This document shows, one piece after another, positions 18,710 through 27,540 of a stretch of DNA of 64,000 nucleotides (positions are counted from its first letter, which is position 1; each line of letters opens with the position of its first letter). Where the stretch lies: contig NZ_BJZQ01000002.1 in NCBI RefSeq assembly GCF_007992115.1, forward strand, positions 124,001 through 188,000. The letters are read 5' to 3'. The notes under the pieces were generated by a model. It was not told where the DNA came from, did not search any database, and saw only the letters and a program-made list of their open reading frames with translations. The DNA is from Aeromicrobium flavum. GTDB taxonomy: Bacteria > Actinomycetota > Actinomycetes > Propionibacteriales > Nocardioidaceae. A program made the position numbers and the translations under genes.

Positions 18710-20251
18710 CTAGACGGCGGCGAGACCCGAGACAACCGATTGCAGCGCGCGACGCCCGGCGCGCGTGACCCGCACCTCGAGCACCTCGATGCCGACGGGC
18801 GACCGCGACAGGTAGCCGGCCAGCTGGCCCACCTCGACGAGGCGGTGCTTGACGCCGTGCGCCTCGCACAGCGAGTCGATCCGGGTGCGCGTCGGCGTGC
18901 CGAAGACGCGCTCGAACGCCGCGGAGTACTCCGGCGCACCCTGCTCCAGGGTGTGGAAGATGCCGCCGCCGTCGTCGTTGAGGACGACGATCGTCAGGTT
19001 GGGCCGCGGCTCGAGCGGACCCATCAGCAGGCCGTTGGCGCCGTGCAGGAACGTGAGGTCGCCCATCAGCGCGATCGCGCGGCCGTAGCTGGCCAGCGCA
19101 GCGCCGAGGGCCGTCGAGACGGTGCCGTCGATGCCGGCGAGTCCGCGGTTGGCCAGCACCCGCGGGCCGGGGACGCGCACCGGAGCCACGAGGTCGACGT
19201 CGCGGATGGTGTTGGACGAGCCCAGCACCAGCAGCCCACGACCGGCCGCGGCCCAGACCTCCTTGGCCACGGTGAACTGCTCGGCCTGCAGCAGCGCGTT
19301 GTCGATCCGGTCGCCGGCCTGGATCCAGCTCTTCACCCAGTCGTCGTCGGCGCGGCTGCCGTGCACGGCGATCCGGTCGGCGAACGTGACGTTGCTGCCG
19401 GGCACGCCCGGGAACGTCGAGGGGTCGCCCACGTGGACGGTGGGCAGGTGGGTGCGGGTCAGCAGGTTGGTGACGGGCCGCGAGAGCGTGGGGTGGCCGG
19501 CGCTGACGATGCGCTCGATGCGCTCGATCAGCCGCCCGCCGAGCACCACGCGACCGCACGCGACCGCGGTGGGCGCGCTGCGCAGCCCCGACGACGGCTC
19601 GGCCAGGATCGGCCAGCCGGCCTGCTGGGCCACCGCGGCCAGGGCCGGATCGGCGCCGTCGCCGGCGACGAGGACCGTGCGCGGGGAGCCGTCGAGGGTC
19701 TGGGTGCGGCCCGACGCGGGCGTGTTCATCGACCACGAGTTCTGCGAGAACTGCCAGTCGACCGACTCGACGAGGGGCTCGTCGAGCTCGACGTTGAGAT
19801 GCACCGGGCCGCCTTCGCGCACCGCGCCGGCCAGGCCGGTGATGCGGTCGGTGAACGTGACGCCGGGGAACATGCCGGGCTGGACCGTCGTCTGGTTGGC
19901 GCCGGTGCCGCGCAGCCGGGCCGGGCGGTCGGCCGTGACCGCCAGCAGGGGCAGCCGCGTGTGCAGCGCCTCGAGGAGGGCGGGGTGCAGGTTCGCCACG
20001 GCGGTGCCCGAGGTGGTGATGACCGGGGTGAGCCGTCCGGAGGCCTTGGCCAGGCCGAGCGCGAGGTAGCCGGCCTCCCGCTCGTCGACCCGCACGTGCA
20101 GGCGGATCAGGCCCTGCTCGTCGGCGGCGTGGAGGGCGAGCGCGATCGGCCCGGAGCGCGAGCCCGGCGACAGCACCGCGTCGGTGACCTGCTGCGCGAG
20201 CAGGGCGGTGATGAGCCGCCGCGCGATCTCGACGGCCCGCTCGTCGCTCAC
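18710..20251 (-). CDS. menD: SEPHCHC synthase (menaquinone step 2)
   Basis: Thiamine-diphosphate enzyme joining 2-oxoglutarate-derived succinic semialdehyde to isochorismate. The 513-residue protein begins MSDERAVEIARRLITALLAQ (GTG start). It carries VLSPGSRSGPIALAL, RVDEREAGYLALGLAKASGR with the catalytic Glu, TTSGTAVANLHPALLEA, TADRPARLRGTGANQT, and the ThDP/Mg region GTVSTALGAALASYGRAIAL with MGDLTFLHGANGLLMG. GTG 20251 overlaps the menC stop (GTGA), so menC-menD are one unit. Confidence 0.95.
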   Translation of the reverse strand: MSDERAVEIARRLITALLAQQVTDAVLSPGSRSGPIALALHAADEQGLIRLHVRVDEREAGYLALGLAKASGRLTPVITTSGTAVANLHPALLEALHTRLPLLAVTADRPARLRGTGANQTTVQPGMFPGVTFTDRITGLAGAVREGGPVHLNVELDEPLVESVDWQFSQNSWSMNTPASGRTQTLDGSPRTVLVAGDGADPALAAVAQQAGWPILAEPSSGLRSAPTAVACGRVVLGGRLIERIERIVSAGHPTLSRPVTNLLTRTHLPTVHVGDPSTFPGVPGSNVTFADRIAVHGSRADDDWVKSWIQAGDRIDNALLQAEQFTVAKEVWAAAGRGLLVLGSSNTIRDVDLVAPVRVPGPRVLANRGLAGIDGTVSTALGAALASYGRAIALMGDLTFLHGANGLLMGPLEPRPNLTIVVLNDDGGGIFHTLEQGAPEYSAAFERVFGTPTRTRIDSLCEAHGVKHRLVEVGQLAGYLSRSPVGIEVLEVRVTRAGRRALQSVVSGLAAV

Positions 20252-21189
20252 AGCGTCTCCCGGACGTGGGCGAGGCGGGCCTGCCAGCGCTCGTCGACCT
20301 CGGCGGGCGCCGCGACCTTGGCGTACGCCTCCTCGTCGAGCACCGGGCGCGTGGGGAACAGGCTGCCGTTCACGGGCTTGAGCGGCTCGGCGACGACGTC
20401 ACTGGTGAGCAGGTGCGCCGTGCCGATGCCGCATGCGTACGGCAGGTCGGGCAGGGCCGCGGCCAGCGCGACGCTGGCGGCCAGCCCGATGGACGTCTCG
20501 ACCGCGCTGGAGACCGACACGGGCATCCCGATCTGCTCGGCGATGCGCAGGCAGGCCCGGACCCCGCCGAGCGGCTGGACCTTGAGGACCGCGATGTCGG
20601 CGGCGTCGAGGTCGCGCACGCGGAAGGGGTCGGCGGCCCGGCGGATCGACTCGTCGGCCGCGATCGGCACGTCGACCTTGCAGCGCACCTTCGCGAGCTC
20701 CTCCACGGTGGCGCACGGCTGCTCGACGTACTCGAGCCCGCCCGCGACGTGGTCGAGCTTCTTGATCGCCTTGACGGCGTCCTTGACGTTCCAGGCGCCG
20801 TTGGCGTCGATGCGGATGAGCGCGCCGGGCAGCGCGTCGCGGATGGCCGCGACCCGCTCGATGTCGTGCTCGAGGGTCTCGCCGGCCTCGGCGACCTTGA
20901 GCTTGATGGTGGCGCAGCCGCTCTCGATGGCGATGCGCGCCGCGTTGGCACCGTCGCCGACCGCCGGGACGATGCCGTTGACCGGCACGCAGTCGCGGAC
21001 GGGCTCCGGCCACGGCTTCATGGCCGCCTCCATGGCGGCCTGCAACCACGGCAGCGACGCGACGTGGTCGTACTCGGGGAAGGGGCTGAACTCGGCCCAG
21101 CCGGCCGGGCCCTCAGCCAGCATCCCCTGGCGGTTTTCGAGTCCACGAAAGCGCGTGCGCATCGGGATCGAGTAGGTGCGGAACTCCAC
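20248..21189 (-). CDS. menC: o-Succinylbenzoate synthase
   Basis: Enolase-superfamily dehydratase making o-succinylbenzoate from SHCHC. The 313-residue protein has the family catalytic residues in order: KLK of TIKLKVAE, metal ligands in IRIDANGAW, YVEQPC and IAADESIR, and the second lysine in VLKVQPLGG. Start GTG 21189 (VEFRTYSIPMRTRFRG) is preferred over GTG 21219. The typical N-terminus aligns there, and a TACTCT hexamer at 21195-21200 lies between the two. Overlaps menD by GTGA. Confidence 0.93.
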   Translation of the reverse strand: MEFRTYSIPMRTRFRGLENRQGMLAEGPAGWAEFSPFPEYDHVASLPWLQAAMEAAMKPWPEPVRDCVPVNGIVPAVGDGANAARIAIESGCATIKLKVAEAGETLEHDIERVAAIRDALPGALIRIDANGAWNVKDAVKAIKKLDHVAGGLEYVEQPCATVEELAKVRCKVDVPIAADESIRRAADPFRVRDLDAADIAVLKVQPLGGVRACLRIAEQIGMPVSVSSAVETSIGLAASVALAAALPDLPYACGIGTAHLLTSDVVAEPLKPVNGSLFPTRPVLDEEAYAKVAAPAEVDERWQARLAHVRETL

Positions 21190-21194
21190 CCACG

Positions 21195-21200
21195 AGAGTA
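21195..21200 (-). promoter_or_regulatory. Putative -10 hexamer TACTCT for menC-menD
   Basis: Minus-strand TACTCT ends 5 nt before GTG 21189. It sits within the longer alternative reading frame and so argues for the shorter menC start. Confidence 0.35.
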
Positions 21201-21278
21201 TCCACGGTGCGGGCCCCACGTTCCACTGTGACTGCGCAATTGCCCCGGCCGTCGCCTGCGAACCTTCGCTCCCGTGCC

Positions 21279-21284
21279 TACGGT
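21279..21284 (+). promoter_or_regulatory. Putative -10 hexamer TACGGT
   Basis: TACGGT, then GGAGGC, then ATG at 21291, a 6-nt gap. GGAGG within the gap could alternatively act as a ribosome site on a longer transcript. Confidence 0.4.
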
Positions 21285-21290
21285 GGAGGC

Positions 21291-21938
21291 ATGTCCGACA
21301 TCGCGATCGTGGGTGGTCATGGCCAGGTGGCCCGGCTGCTCGTCCCCTTGCTCACCGAACGGGGCGACCTCCCGGTCGCCCTGGTCCGCAACCCCGACCA
21401 CGCCGCCGACCTGCCCGGGGCGGCCATCCGGCTGCTCGACATCGAGGCCTCGACGGTCGACGACTTCGCCACCGCGCTGACCGACTGCGACGCCGTGGTC
21501 TTCGCCGCGGGCGGCGGCCCGGACGGCAACATCGAGCGCAAGCGCACCGTCGACCTCGAGGGCTCGCTGAAGTCCATCGAGGCCGCCGAGCGGCTCGGGA
21601 TCCGCCGGTTCGTGCAGATCTCGGCCATGGGAGTCGACACCGACCCGGGCGAGGACGCCGGGGAGGGCTGGGAGGCCTACGTCAAGGCCAAGCGCGACGC
21701 CGACGAGGCCCTGCGCGCGAGCTCGCTGGACTGGACGATCATCCGGCCCGGCGGACTCACCGACGACGACGCCACGGGCCGGGTCACGGTCGGCGAGACG
21801 ACCGACCGTGCGCAGATCCCGCGCGCCGACGTCGCCGCCGTCATCGCGGCCGTCCTGGCCGACGACAGCACCATCGGCAAGCAGTTCGAGGTCATCAGCG
21901 GCGACACCGCGATCCCCGAGGCCCTCAGCGGGCTCTGA
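21291..21938 (+). CDS. NAD(P)-binding atypical SDR-family protein
   Basis: A 215-residue Rossmann protein of the SDR_a5 / NmrA-like type (YwnB relatives). It has the glycine-rich loop IAIVGGHGQVARLL at the N-terminus, VFAAGGGPDG after strand 4, and FVQISAMGVD. The YxxxK motif is recognisable as YVKAKRDADE, followed by WTIIRPGGLTDDDATGRV. Likely a small-molecule reductase or an NAD(P)-sensing protein; the substrate is unknown. It is divergent from menC and convergent with menE, overlapping the menE 3' end by 14 bp. Confidence 0.85.
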   Translation: MSDIAIVGGHGQVARLLVPLLTERGDLPVALVRNPDHAADLPGAAIRLLDIEASTVDDFATALTDCDAVVFAAGGGPDGNIERKRTVDLEGSLKSIEAAERLGIRRFVQISAMGVDTDPGEDAGEGWEAYVKAKRDADEALRASSLDWTIIRPGGLTDDDATGRVTVGETTDRAQIPRADVAAVIAAVLADDSTIGKQFEVISGDTAIPEALSGL

Positions 21939-22932
21939 TCGGGCCGTCGGACTCGCCCGCCAGCGCCCGCCGGTCGGGCTTGCCGTTCGGCAGCAGCGGG
22001 AGGGCGTCGAGGCGGTGCACGGCGCGGGGGGTCCAGGTGCGGGGGTGGCCGGCGCACTCGAGGGCGGCGCCCGCGCGGTCGCGGTCGAAGTCACCGACGA
22101 CGAACGCCACGACCCGCTGGCCCCACTCGGCGTCCGGCTGCGCGACCACCACGACGTCGAGGACGCCCGGCTCGTCCCGCAGGACCGTCTCCACGGTCGC
22201 CAACGGCACGTTCACGCCGCCGCTGACCGCCACCTGGTCGGCGCGCCCCAGGACGCTCAGGCGTCCGTCGGCGTCGAGGCGTCCGAGGTCGTTCGTGACG
22301 AGCCACTCCCCCATCCCCTCGGCCAGGACCGGTCCGGAGATGGCGACGCGGCCGTCGTCCTCGATCCGCAGGCGCACCCCGTCGAGCGGCACCCCGTCGT
22401 AGACGCAGCCGCCGCAGGTCTCGGTCATCCCGTACGTCCGCACGATCCGCACGCCGGCCGCGGCCGCGCGCTCCAGCACGGCACGCGGCGCGGCGGCTCC
22501 TCCGAGCAGCACGGCGTCGAGCCCCGCGAGCACGTCGGCGCGCCCCGCCTCGACCAGGCGGAAGAGCTGCGTGGGCACCAGCGAGGCGTAGCGCCGCGCG
22601 CCGGTCATGGCGGCCACCGCCGACTCGAGGTCGGGGTGCTCGGCCAGGACGACGGGCTCGGTGCCGGCGACGATCGACCGCACCAGGACCTGCAGCCCGC
22701 CCACCCCGGTCGGCGGGAGCGCGGACAGCCACTGGGCCGGACCGCCGAGCCGCTCGAGCGCCGCGTGCGCCGACGCCAGCACCGCGGCGTGCGACAGCCG
22801 GATCGGCTTCGGCTCGCCCGTGCTGCCCGACGTGGTCATGACCAGCGGCTCGCCGCCGTGCTCGACCCACGGCCGCAGCAGCTCGGCGACCTCACGCACG
22901 GAACCGGCGACGGGAGTCAGGGAGGCGGCCAC
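21925..22932 (-). CDS. menE: o-Succinylbenzoate-CoA ligase
   Basis: Adenylate-forming enzyme activating o-succinylbenzoate with CoA. The 335-residue protein, short for the superfamily but usual for actinobacterial MenE, has the P-loop-like TTSGSTGEPKPIRL, the A5 motif YGMTETCGGCVYDG, RLSVLGRADQVAVSGGVNV and the A10 lysine in LPLLPNGKPDRRAL. The start GTG 22932 (VAASLTPVAGSVREVAELL) follows a TACAGT hexamer by 6 nt. It is divergent from menA across a 47-bp gap. Confidence 0.93.
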   Translation of the reverse strand: MAASLTPVAGSVREVAELLRPWVEHGGEPLVMTTSGSTGEPKPIRLSHAAVLASAHAALERLGGPAQWLSALPPTGVGGLQVLVRSIVAGTEPVVLAEHPDLESAVAAMTGARRYASLVPTQLFRLVEAGRADVLAGLDAVLLGGAAAPRAVLERAAAAGVRIVRTYGMTETCGGCVYDGVPLDGVRLRIEDDGRVAISGPVLAEGMGEWLVTNDLGRLDADGRLSVLGRADQVAVSGGVNVPLATVETVLRDEPGVLDVVVVAQPDAEWGQRVVAFVVGDFDRDRAGAALECAGHPRTWTPRAVHRLDALPLLPNGKPDRRALAGESDGPIRAR

Positions 22933-22938
22933 CCGACC

Positions 22939-22944
22939 ACTGTA
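22939..22944 (-). promoter_or_regulatory. Putative -10 hexamer TACAGT, leaderless menE
   Basis: Minus-strand TACAGT, 6 nt (GGTCGG), then GTG 22932. Confidence 0.45.
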
Positions 22945-22967
22945 GATCCGGGTCCGCCGGGCCCTCC

Positions 22968-22973
22968 TAGACT
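22968..22973 (+). promoter_or_regulatory. Putative -10 hexamer TAGACT, leaderless menA
   Basis: TAGACT, 6 nt (CTCGGG), then GTG 22980. With the menE hexamer it forms back-to-back leaderless promoters inside 47 bp. Confidence 0.45.
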
Positions 22974-22979
22974 CTCGGG

Positions 22980-23870
22980 GTGACCACCCCGACCGGCCTG
23001 AACCTGTGGATCGAGGGTGCCCGGCTGCGCACCCTGCCCGCCGCCATCGCTCCCGTCGCCGTCGGCACGGGTGCCGCCGCCTTCGACGACGGCGCCGTCT
23101 GGTGGAAGGCGCTGCTGGCGCTGGGGGTCTCGCTGGCCCTGCAGATCGGCGTGAACTACGCCAACGACTACTCCGACGGCGTCAAGGGCACCGACGCCAA
23201 CCGGGTCGGCCCGCTGCGCCTGGTCGGCTCCGGCCTCGTCGCCCCGAAGAAGGTCAAGGCGGCCGCGTTCGCGTTCCTGGGCCTCGGCGGCCTGCTCGGC
23301 CTCGTGCTGGCGGCGACGTCCGGCTGGTGGCTCATCGCCGTCGGCGTGCTGGCGATCCTCGCCGCGTGGGGCTACACCGGCGGCTCGAACCCCTACGGCT
23401 ACCGCGCCCTGGGCGAGGTCAGCGTCTTCCTGTTCTTCGGGATCGTCGCGGTGCTCGGCACGACGTACGTCCAGCTCGGCTCGGTCAACGGCGTCAGCGT
23501 GGCCGGCGCGATCGGCGTGGGCGCCCTGGCCTGCGCGATCCTCGTGGCGAACAACCTGCGCGACATCCCCACCGACACCGAGACCGGCAAGCGCACGCTG
23601 GCCGTGGTCCTGGGCGACGCCCGCACCCGGTGGCTCTACGTGCTGCTGCTGGTGCTGGCGTTCGTGCTGGTCGTGGCGTGGTGCGTGACGCAGACCCCGT
23701 GGGCGCTGCTGGCGCTCATCGGCCTCCCGCCGGCGCTGCGGGCGGCGAAGGTCGTGCGCTCCGAGGGTGCGGGCCCGGCCCTGATCCCGGTCCTCAAGGA
23801 CACCGGCATCGCCGAGCTGCTCTACGCGATCGGCCTGTCCGTCGCGCTGGTCATCGGTCCGTGGTGGTGA
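22980..23870 (+). CDS. menA: 1,4-Dihydroxy-2-naphthoate polyprenyltransferase
   Basis: Integral membrane prenyltransferase attaching the isoprenoid side chain to DHNA, yielding demethylmenaquinone for MenG. The 296-residue protein has about eight or nine transmembrane helices. Its Mg-diphosphate motifs are [17 protein letters not shown] (first Asp-rich site) and [19 protein letters not shown] (second). Starts at GTG 22980. Its 3' end overlaps the convergent Cds1-like gene by 20 bp, the longest such overlap here. Confidence 0.95.
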   Translation: MTTPTGLNLWIEGARLRTLPAAIAPVAVGTGAAAFDDGAVWWKALLALGVSLALQIGVNYANDYSDGVKGTDANRVGPLRLVGSGLVAPKKVKAAAFAFLGLGGLLGLVLAATSGWWLIAVGVLAILAAWGYTGGSNPYGYRALGEVSVFLFFGIVAVLGTTYVQLGSVNGVSVAGAIGVGALACAILVANNLRDIPTDTETGKRTLAVVLGDARTRWLYVLLLVLAFVLVVAWCVTQTPWALLALIGLPPALRAAKVVRSEGAGPALIPVLKDTGIAELLYAIGLSVALVIGPWW

Positions 23871-24939
23871 ACGTCCCGGTCCGGGTCAGGTCGGCCAGCC
23901 GCCGCAGGTAAGGCGTCGGGTCGAGGCCGTGCTCGGCGACCCAGCGGTCGTCGAAGTACGTGTGCGTGTACCGGTCGCCGCCGTCGCACAGCAGCGTGAC
24001 GATCGAGCCCTCGCGACCCTCCTCGACCATCTGCGCGGCCAGGCCGAGGGCCGCCCACATGTTGGTGCCGGTGGAGCCGCCCACGGGCCGGCCGATGAGG
24101 TCGGAGGTCCAGCGCATCGCCGCGATCGAGGCGGCGTCGGGCACCCGCACCATGTCGTCGACGACGCCGCCGACGAACGACGGCTCGACCCGCGGCCGAC
24201 CGATGCCCTCGATCCGCGGGGCGACGTCGGTGGTGACGTCGGAGCGGTCCTGGTCCCAGCCGTCGTAGAAGGCCGAGCCCTCGGGGTCGGCGACGAGCAC
24301 CCGGGTCGGGAAGCGGCGGTAGCGCACGTAGCGCCCGATCGTGGCCGACGTGCCGCCGGTGCCCGCGCTCACGACCACCCACGCGGGGATCGGGTGCGTC
24401 TCGGCCGACAGCTGGGCGAAGATCGACTCGGCGATGTTGTTGTTGCCGCGCCAGTCCGTGGCGCGCTCGGCGTAGGTGAACTGATCCATGTAGTGGCCGT
24501 CGCACTCGTCGGCCAGCCGCTGCGCCTCGGCGTACACCTGCTGGGCGTGGTCGACGAAGTGACACCGCCCGCCGTACCACTCGATCAGCGCGATCTTCTC
24601 GGCGCTCGTGCCCCGCGGCATGACCGCCACGAACGGCAGCCCCAGCAGCCGGGCGAAGTACGCCTCCGACACCGCGGTCGATCCGCTGGACGCCTCGACG
24701 ACGGTGGAGCCGCGGTGGATCCAGCCGTTGCAGAGCGCGTAGAGGAACAGCGACCGGGCGAGCCGGTGCTTCAGGCTGCCGGTCGGGTGGACCGACTCGT
24801 CCTTGAGGTAGATCTGCACTCCCGGGAACGGCAGGTCCAGGGCGTGCAGGTGGGTGTCGGCACTGCGGTTGGCATCGGCCTCGACCCGGCGGACCGCGTC
24901 GTCGAGCCAGGCCCGTTCGTCAGTCGACGTCTTCGGCAC
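23851..24939 (-). CDS. PLP-dependent cysteine synthase-family protein (Cds1-like)
   Basis: Fold-type II PLP enzyme of 362 residues. The PLP lysine lies in [13 protein letters not shown], the substrate loop is [20 protein letters not shown], and the phosphate-binding Gly loop is [16 protein letters not shown]. It resembles mycobacterial Cds1, a cysteine desulfhydrase that releases sulfide, more than CysK or CysM. It is not in a cysteine-biosynthesis cluster. The 5' end overlaps the DUF4229 gene by 20 bp, so translation of the two is probably coupled; the 3' end overlaps menA. Confidence 0.82.
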   Translation of the reverse strand: MPKTSTDERAWLDDAVRRVEADANRSADTHLHALDLPFPGVQIYLKDESVHPTGSLKHRLARSLFLYALCNGWIHRGSTVVEASSGSTAVSEAYFARLLGLPFVAVMPRGTSAEKIALIEWYGGRCHFVDHAQQVYAEAQRLADECDGHYMDQFTYAERATDWRGNNNIAESIFAQLSAETHPIPAWVVVSAGTGGTSATIGRYVRYRRFPTRVLVADPEGSAFYDGWDQDRSDVTTDVAPRIEGIGRPRVEPSFVGGVVDDMVRVPDAASIAAMRWTSDLIGRPVGGSTGTNMWAALGLAAQMVEEGREGSIVTLLCDGGDRYTHTYFDDRWVAEHGLDPTPYLRRLADLTRTGTFTTTDR

Positions 24940-25186
24940 GACGGGACTCCTCGATCCGGTCGTTCAACGACTGGGCGCGCTCCTGCAGCTTGACCGCCAC
25001 CCGGTCGCGCAGGGTGCGCAGCGTGAGGATCGAGATGATCGACGAGACGATCAGCGCCACGAGCAGCACCCACAGGTCGAGCACCGTGCTGTCCTCGAAC
25101 ACCAGGCGGGAGATCCCCCACAGCACCGCCCAGGTCACGAGGAAGACCCCGAGTCGAGCCAGCGTGTACGTCCAGAAGGCCTTCAT
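24920..25186 (-). CDS. Small membrane protein, DUF4229-like
   Basis: An 88-residue protein with two hydrophobic helices ([20 protein letters not shown] and [20 protein letters not shown]) and a charged C-terminal coiled tail ([20 protein letters not shown]). It resembles the actinobacterial DUF4229 family of unknown function. ATG 25186 follows a TAGAGT hexamer by 7 nt. It precedes and overlaps the Cds1-like gene and lies divergent to a second small membrane protein. Confidence 0.75.
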   Translation of the reverse strand: MKAFWTYTLARLGVFLVTWAVLWGISRLVFEDSTVLDLWVLLVALIVSSIISILTLRTLRDRVAVKLQERAQSLNDRIEESRRAEDVD

Positions 25187-25193
25187 GCCTCGA

Positions 25194-25199
25194 ACTCTA
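25194..25199 (-). promoter_or_regulatory. Putative -10 hexamer TAGAGT, leaderless
   Basis: Minus-strand TAGAGT, 7 nt, then ATG 25186. Confidence 0.4.
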
Positions 25200-25272
25200 G
25201 TTCCTCGGCCGGCACGCCCCCGGGGCCGGTGGAGGCCTGCGCGACCGGGCCGCGCCACTGGAACCGGGTCGG

Positions 25273-25278
25273 TACGCT
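25273..25278 (+). promoter_or_regulatory. Putative -10 hexamer TACGCT, leaderless
   Basis: TACGCT, 6 nt (CGCCCC), then ATG 25285; no ribosome site could fit on the short leader. Confidence 0.45.
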
Positions 25279-25284
25279 CGCCCC

Positions 25285-25548
25285 ATGGGCAAGGTCTTCC
25301 TGGTACTCGTCGCCGTGGTCCTGACCGTCTATTGCTTGTACGACCTGGTGGCCACGCCGCGCGACAAGGTCCAGCACCTGCCCAAGTGGGGATGGGCCCT
25401 GCTCATCGCCCTGGCGCCCTACGCCGGCGCCCTGCTGTGGATCGTGTTCGGTGTCACCAAGGGACGCTCGACCGGTGGACCCCAGCGCCCCGGCCCGCCG
25501 CGGCCGCTCGGCCCCGACGACGACCCCGACTTCCTGCGCGGCCTCTGA
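25285..25548 (+). CDS. PLDc_N-domain small membrane protein
   Basis: An 87-residue protein with two membrane helices (VFLVLVAVVLTVYCLYDLV and WGWALLIALAPYAGALLWIV) and a proline-rich acidic C-terminus (GPPRPLGPDDDPDFLRGL). The arrangement fits the PLDc_N family (the membrane anchor seen at the front of cardiolipin synthases), which occurs alone in many actinobacteria with unknown function. Its stop and that of the convergent ABC permease both lie in a small symmetric hairpin at 25545-25559. Confidence 0.75.
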   Translation: MGKVFLVLVAVVLTVYCLYDLVATPRDKVQHLPKWGWALLIALAPYAGALLWIVFGVTKGRSTGGPQRPGPPRPLGPDDDPDFLRGL

Positions 25549-25555
25549 GCCCGGC

Positions 25556-26614
25556 TCAGGTCTCCCAGCGGAAGAGCCGCCCGGCGACCAGCGCGCACAC
25601 GGCGGCGAAGGCCACCAGGATCAGCATCGGCTGCCAGATCGCCGCCACCCCCTGACCGCGCACCATCACGTCGAGCATCGCGTCGTTGAGGTGCCGCAGC
25701 GGCAGCAGCCGGCTGACGGCCTGCAACCAGCCCGGCGCCCCCTCGAGGGAGAAGAACGAGCCGGACAGGAACGCCATCGGCAGGACGACGAAGTTGGCCA
25801 GGCCGACCGCGCCCTCCTCGGTCTTGCTCACCGCGCCGGCCAGCAGTCCGATCGACAGGAACGCCAGGGTCCCGGCCAGCACGAGCGGCACCACGAGCGG
25901 CCACCAGCCGGTCAGCTGCAGCCCGAACGCGAAGACGGCGAGCGCCACGAAGATCACGGCCTGCCCCAGGGCCACGAGCAGGCTGACGCCGACGCGCGCC
26001 AGCACGACCGACGACGTCGGGATCGGGGTCAGCCGCAGCCGGCGCAGCAGGCCCGACTTGCGCCAGTTGACCAGGTTCGTGGCGGCCCCGAACGTGGCGC
26101 TCATCGCGATCGCCCAGCCCAGCAGGCCCGGCGTGACGTACTGGATCGTCTCCAGCGACTCGTCCTCCACCTGGCGCGGATCGAGCGCGTAGGCCGGCTC
26201 GACGCCGGTCCGGGCGAGGTTCGCCGCATCGACGATCCCCTGGAAGGTGGCGCGCACGCGCGCGGCCGCGACCTGGTCCGCCTGCGAGAAGTGCACGACG
26301 AGGCGGTCGCCGTCCTCGGTGACGACGGCGGCGAGGTCGCCGTCGCGCACGTCGCGCAGGGCCTGCGCCTCGTCGTCCGACCGGGTGATCTCGACGCTCT
26401 GCTCCAGCGCCTCGCGCGTCTCGGCGGGCATGCGGTCGAGCGCCGCCACGTCGCCGATCTGGGCGACCTCCAGCTTGGGCGCGCCGCGGTCGGTGAGGAT
26501 GCCGCCGAACAGGACGAGGAACATCAGCGGGAACAGCACGGCCCAGAACAGGGTCATGCGGTCGCGGAAGAACCCCTTGAACATCGCCCGCGACAGCGAC
26601 AGCAGGGCCGTCAC
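25556..26614 (-). CDS. ABC-2 type transporter permease
   Basis: Membrane component of an ABC exporter, 352 residues. One N-terminal helix (MTLFWAVLFPLMFLVLFGGI) is followed by an extracellular domain of roughly 150 residues, then five helices, the typical ABC-2 layout. FVVLPMAFLSGSFFSLEGAP is a recognisable ABC-2 signature. GTG 26614 overlaps the ATPase stop (GTGA), so the genes are translationally coupled. Substrate unknown; such two-gene exporters often carry drugs, lipids or polymers. Confidence 0.9.
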   Translation of the reverse strand: MTALLSLSRAMFKGFFRDRMTLFWAVLFPLMFLVLFGGILTDRGAPKLEVAQIGDVAALDRMPAETREALEQSVEITRSDDEAQALRDVRDGDLAAVVTEDGDRLVVHFSQADQVAAARVRATFQGIVDAANLARTGVEPAYALDPRQVEDESLETIQYVTPGLLGWAIAMSATFGAATNLVNWRKSGLLRRLRLTPIPTSSVVLARVGVSLLVALGQAVIFVALAVFAFGLQLTGWWPLVVPLVLAGTLAFLSIGLLAGAVSKTEEGAVGLANFVVLPMAFLSGSFFSLEGAPGWLQAVSRLLPLRHLNDAMLDVMVRGQGVAAIWQPMLILVAFAAVCALVAGRLFRWET

Positions 26615-27513
26615 GAGCGGTACTCCCGTCCGGTCAGCTCGAGGAAGACGTCCTCGAGCGTCGCCCCCGAGGCGGTCAGCCCGTGCAGGGCGTCGTGCCG
26701 GGCCAGCTCGGCGAGCACCTCGGCCGGGCGCCGGGTCGTCAGCACGGTCCGGTCGGGGTGCACCGTGACCTCCTCGACACCGTCGATCCCCCGGGCCCCG
26801 GCCTCGTCGATGGCCTCGGGGGCCAGGCTGATCCGGGTCGGCGCGTCCAGGCCGCGCACGAGTGCGGCCGGCGAGTCGAGCTTGAGCAGTCGCCCGCGGT
26901 CGATGATGGCGACACGGTCGCAGAGGAACTCGGCCTCCTCCATGTAGTGCGTCGTCAGCACGACCGTGCGCCCCGACTCGTTGAGTCCCTCGAGGAAGTC
27001 CCAGAGCTTGCGTCGCGCCTGCGGGTCGAGCGCCGCGCTGGGCTCGTCGAGGAAGACGACCTCGGGGTCGTGCACGAGGGCGCACGCGATCGACAGTCGC
27101 TGGGCCTGCCCGCCGGAGAGCTTCTCGACGCGCGCGTCGGCCTTGTCCTCCAGGCCCACCTGGGCGAGGAGCTGGTCGACCCGGGCGGGCGGCGCCCCGT
27201 AGAGCGCGGCGAAGGTCGCCAGCTGCTCGCGGGCCGTCAGCCGCTCGAAGAACGCCGACGACTGCAGCTGGACGCCGAGGCGGCGCTGGAGCTCCGGATC
27301 GCGCTTCCACGGGTCGTGCCCGTCGATCGAGACGGTGCCCGCGTCGGGCCGGCGCAGCCCTTCGATCATCTCCAGCGCGGTCGTCTTGCCGGCTCCGTTG
27401 GGTCCGAGCAGGCCGAAGAACTCCCCCGGCTCGACGGTGAGGCTCAGGTCGTCGACGGCGGTCAGGTCGCCGTAGGTCTTGGTGAGACCGGCGACCTCGA
27501 TGCGTGCACCCAT
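26611..27513 (-). CDS. ABC transporter ATP-binding protein
   Basis: ATPase of the exporter encoded with the downstream permease, 300 residues. Walker A is GLLGPNGAGKTTALEM, the Q-loop is VQLQSSAFFERLTARE, the signature is KLSGGQAQRLSIACAL, Walker B is PEVVFLDEPSAALDPQ, and the H-loop is LTTHYMEEAE. The order and the C-terminal accessory region of about 80 residues match the CcmA/DrrA class of ABC-2 ATPases. ATG 27513 lies 7 nt after a TAGCGT hexamer. Confidence 0.93.
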   Translation of the reverse strand: MGARIEVAGLTKTYGDLTAVDDLSLTVEPGEFFGLLGPNGAGKTTALEMIEGLRRPDAGTVSIDGHDPWKRDPELQRRLGVQLQSSAFFERLTAREQLATFAALYGAPPARVDQLLAQVGLEDKADARVEKLSGGQAQRLSIACALVHDPEVVFLDEPSAALDPQARRKLWDFLEGLNESGRTVVLTTHYMEEAEFLCDRVAIIDRGRLLKLDSPAALVRGLDAPTRISLAPEAIDEAGARGIDGVEEVTVHPDRTVLTTRRPAEVLAELARHDALHGLTASGATLEDVFLELTGREYRS

Positions 27514-27520
27514 GGCGAGG

Positions 27521-27526
27521 ACGCTA
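27521..27526 (-). promoter_or_regulatory. Putative -10 hexamer TAGCGT for the ABC exporter
   Basis: Minus-strand TAGCGT, 7 nt, then ATG 27513. It lies in the 27-bp gap after ccsB, suggesting the exporter has its own promoter. Confidence 0.4.
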
Positions 27527-27540
27527 GACCACGGGTGGGC

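Noticed and set aside
25545..25559. Hairpin CTGAGC-CCG-GCTCAG holding the stops of two convergent genes as a terminator.
   Set aside because: Only 6 bp with a 3-nt loop; symmetry arises partly from the facing TGA stops.
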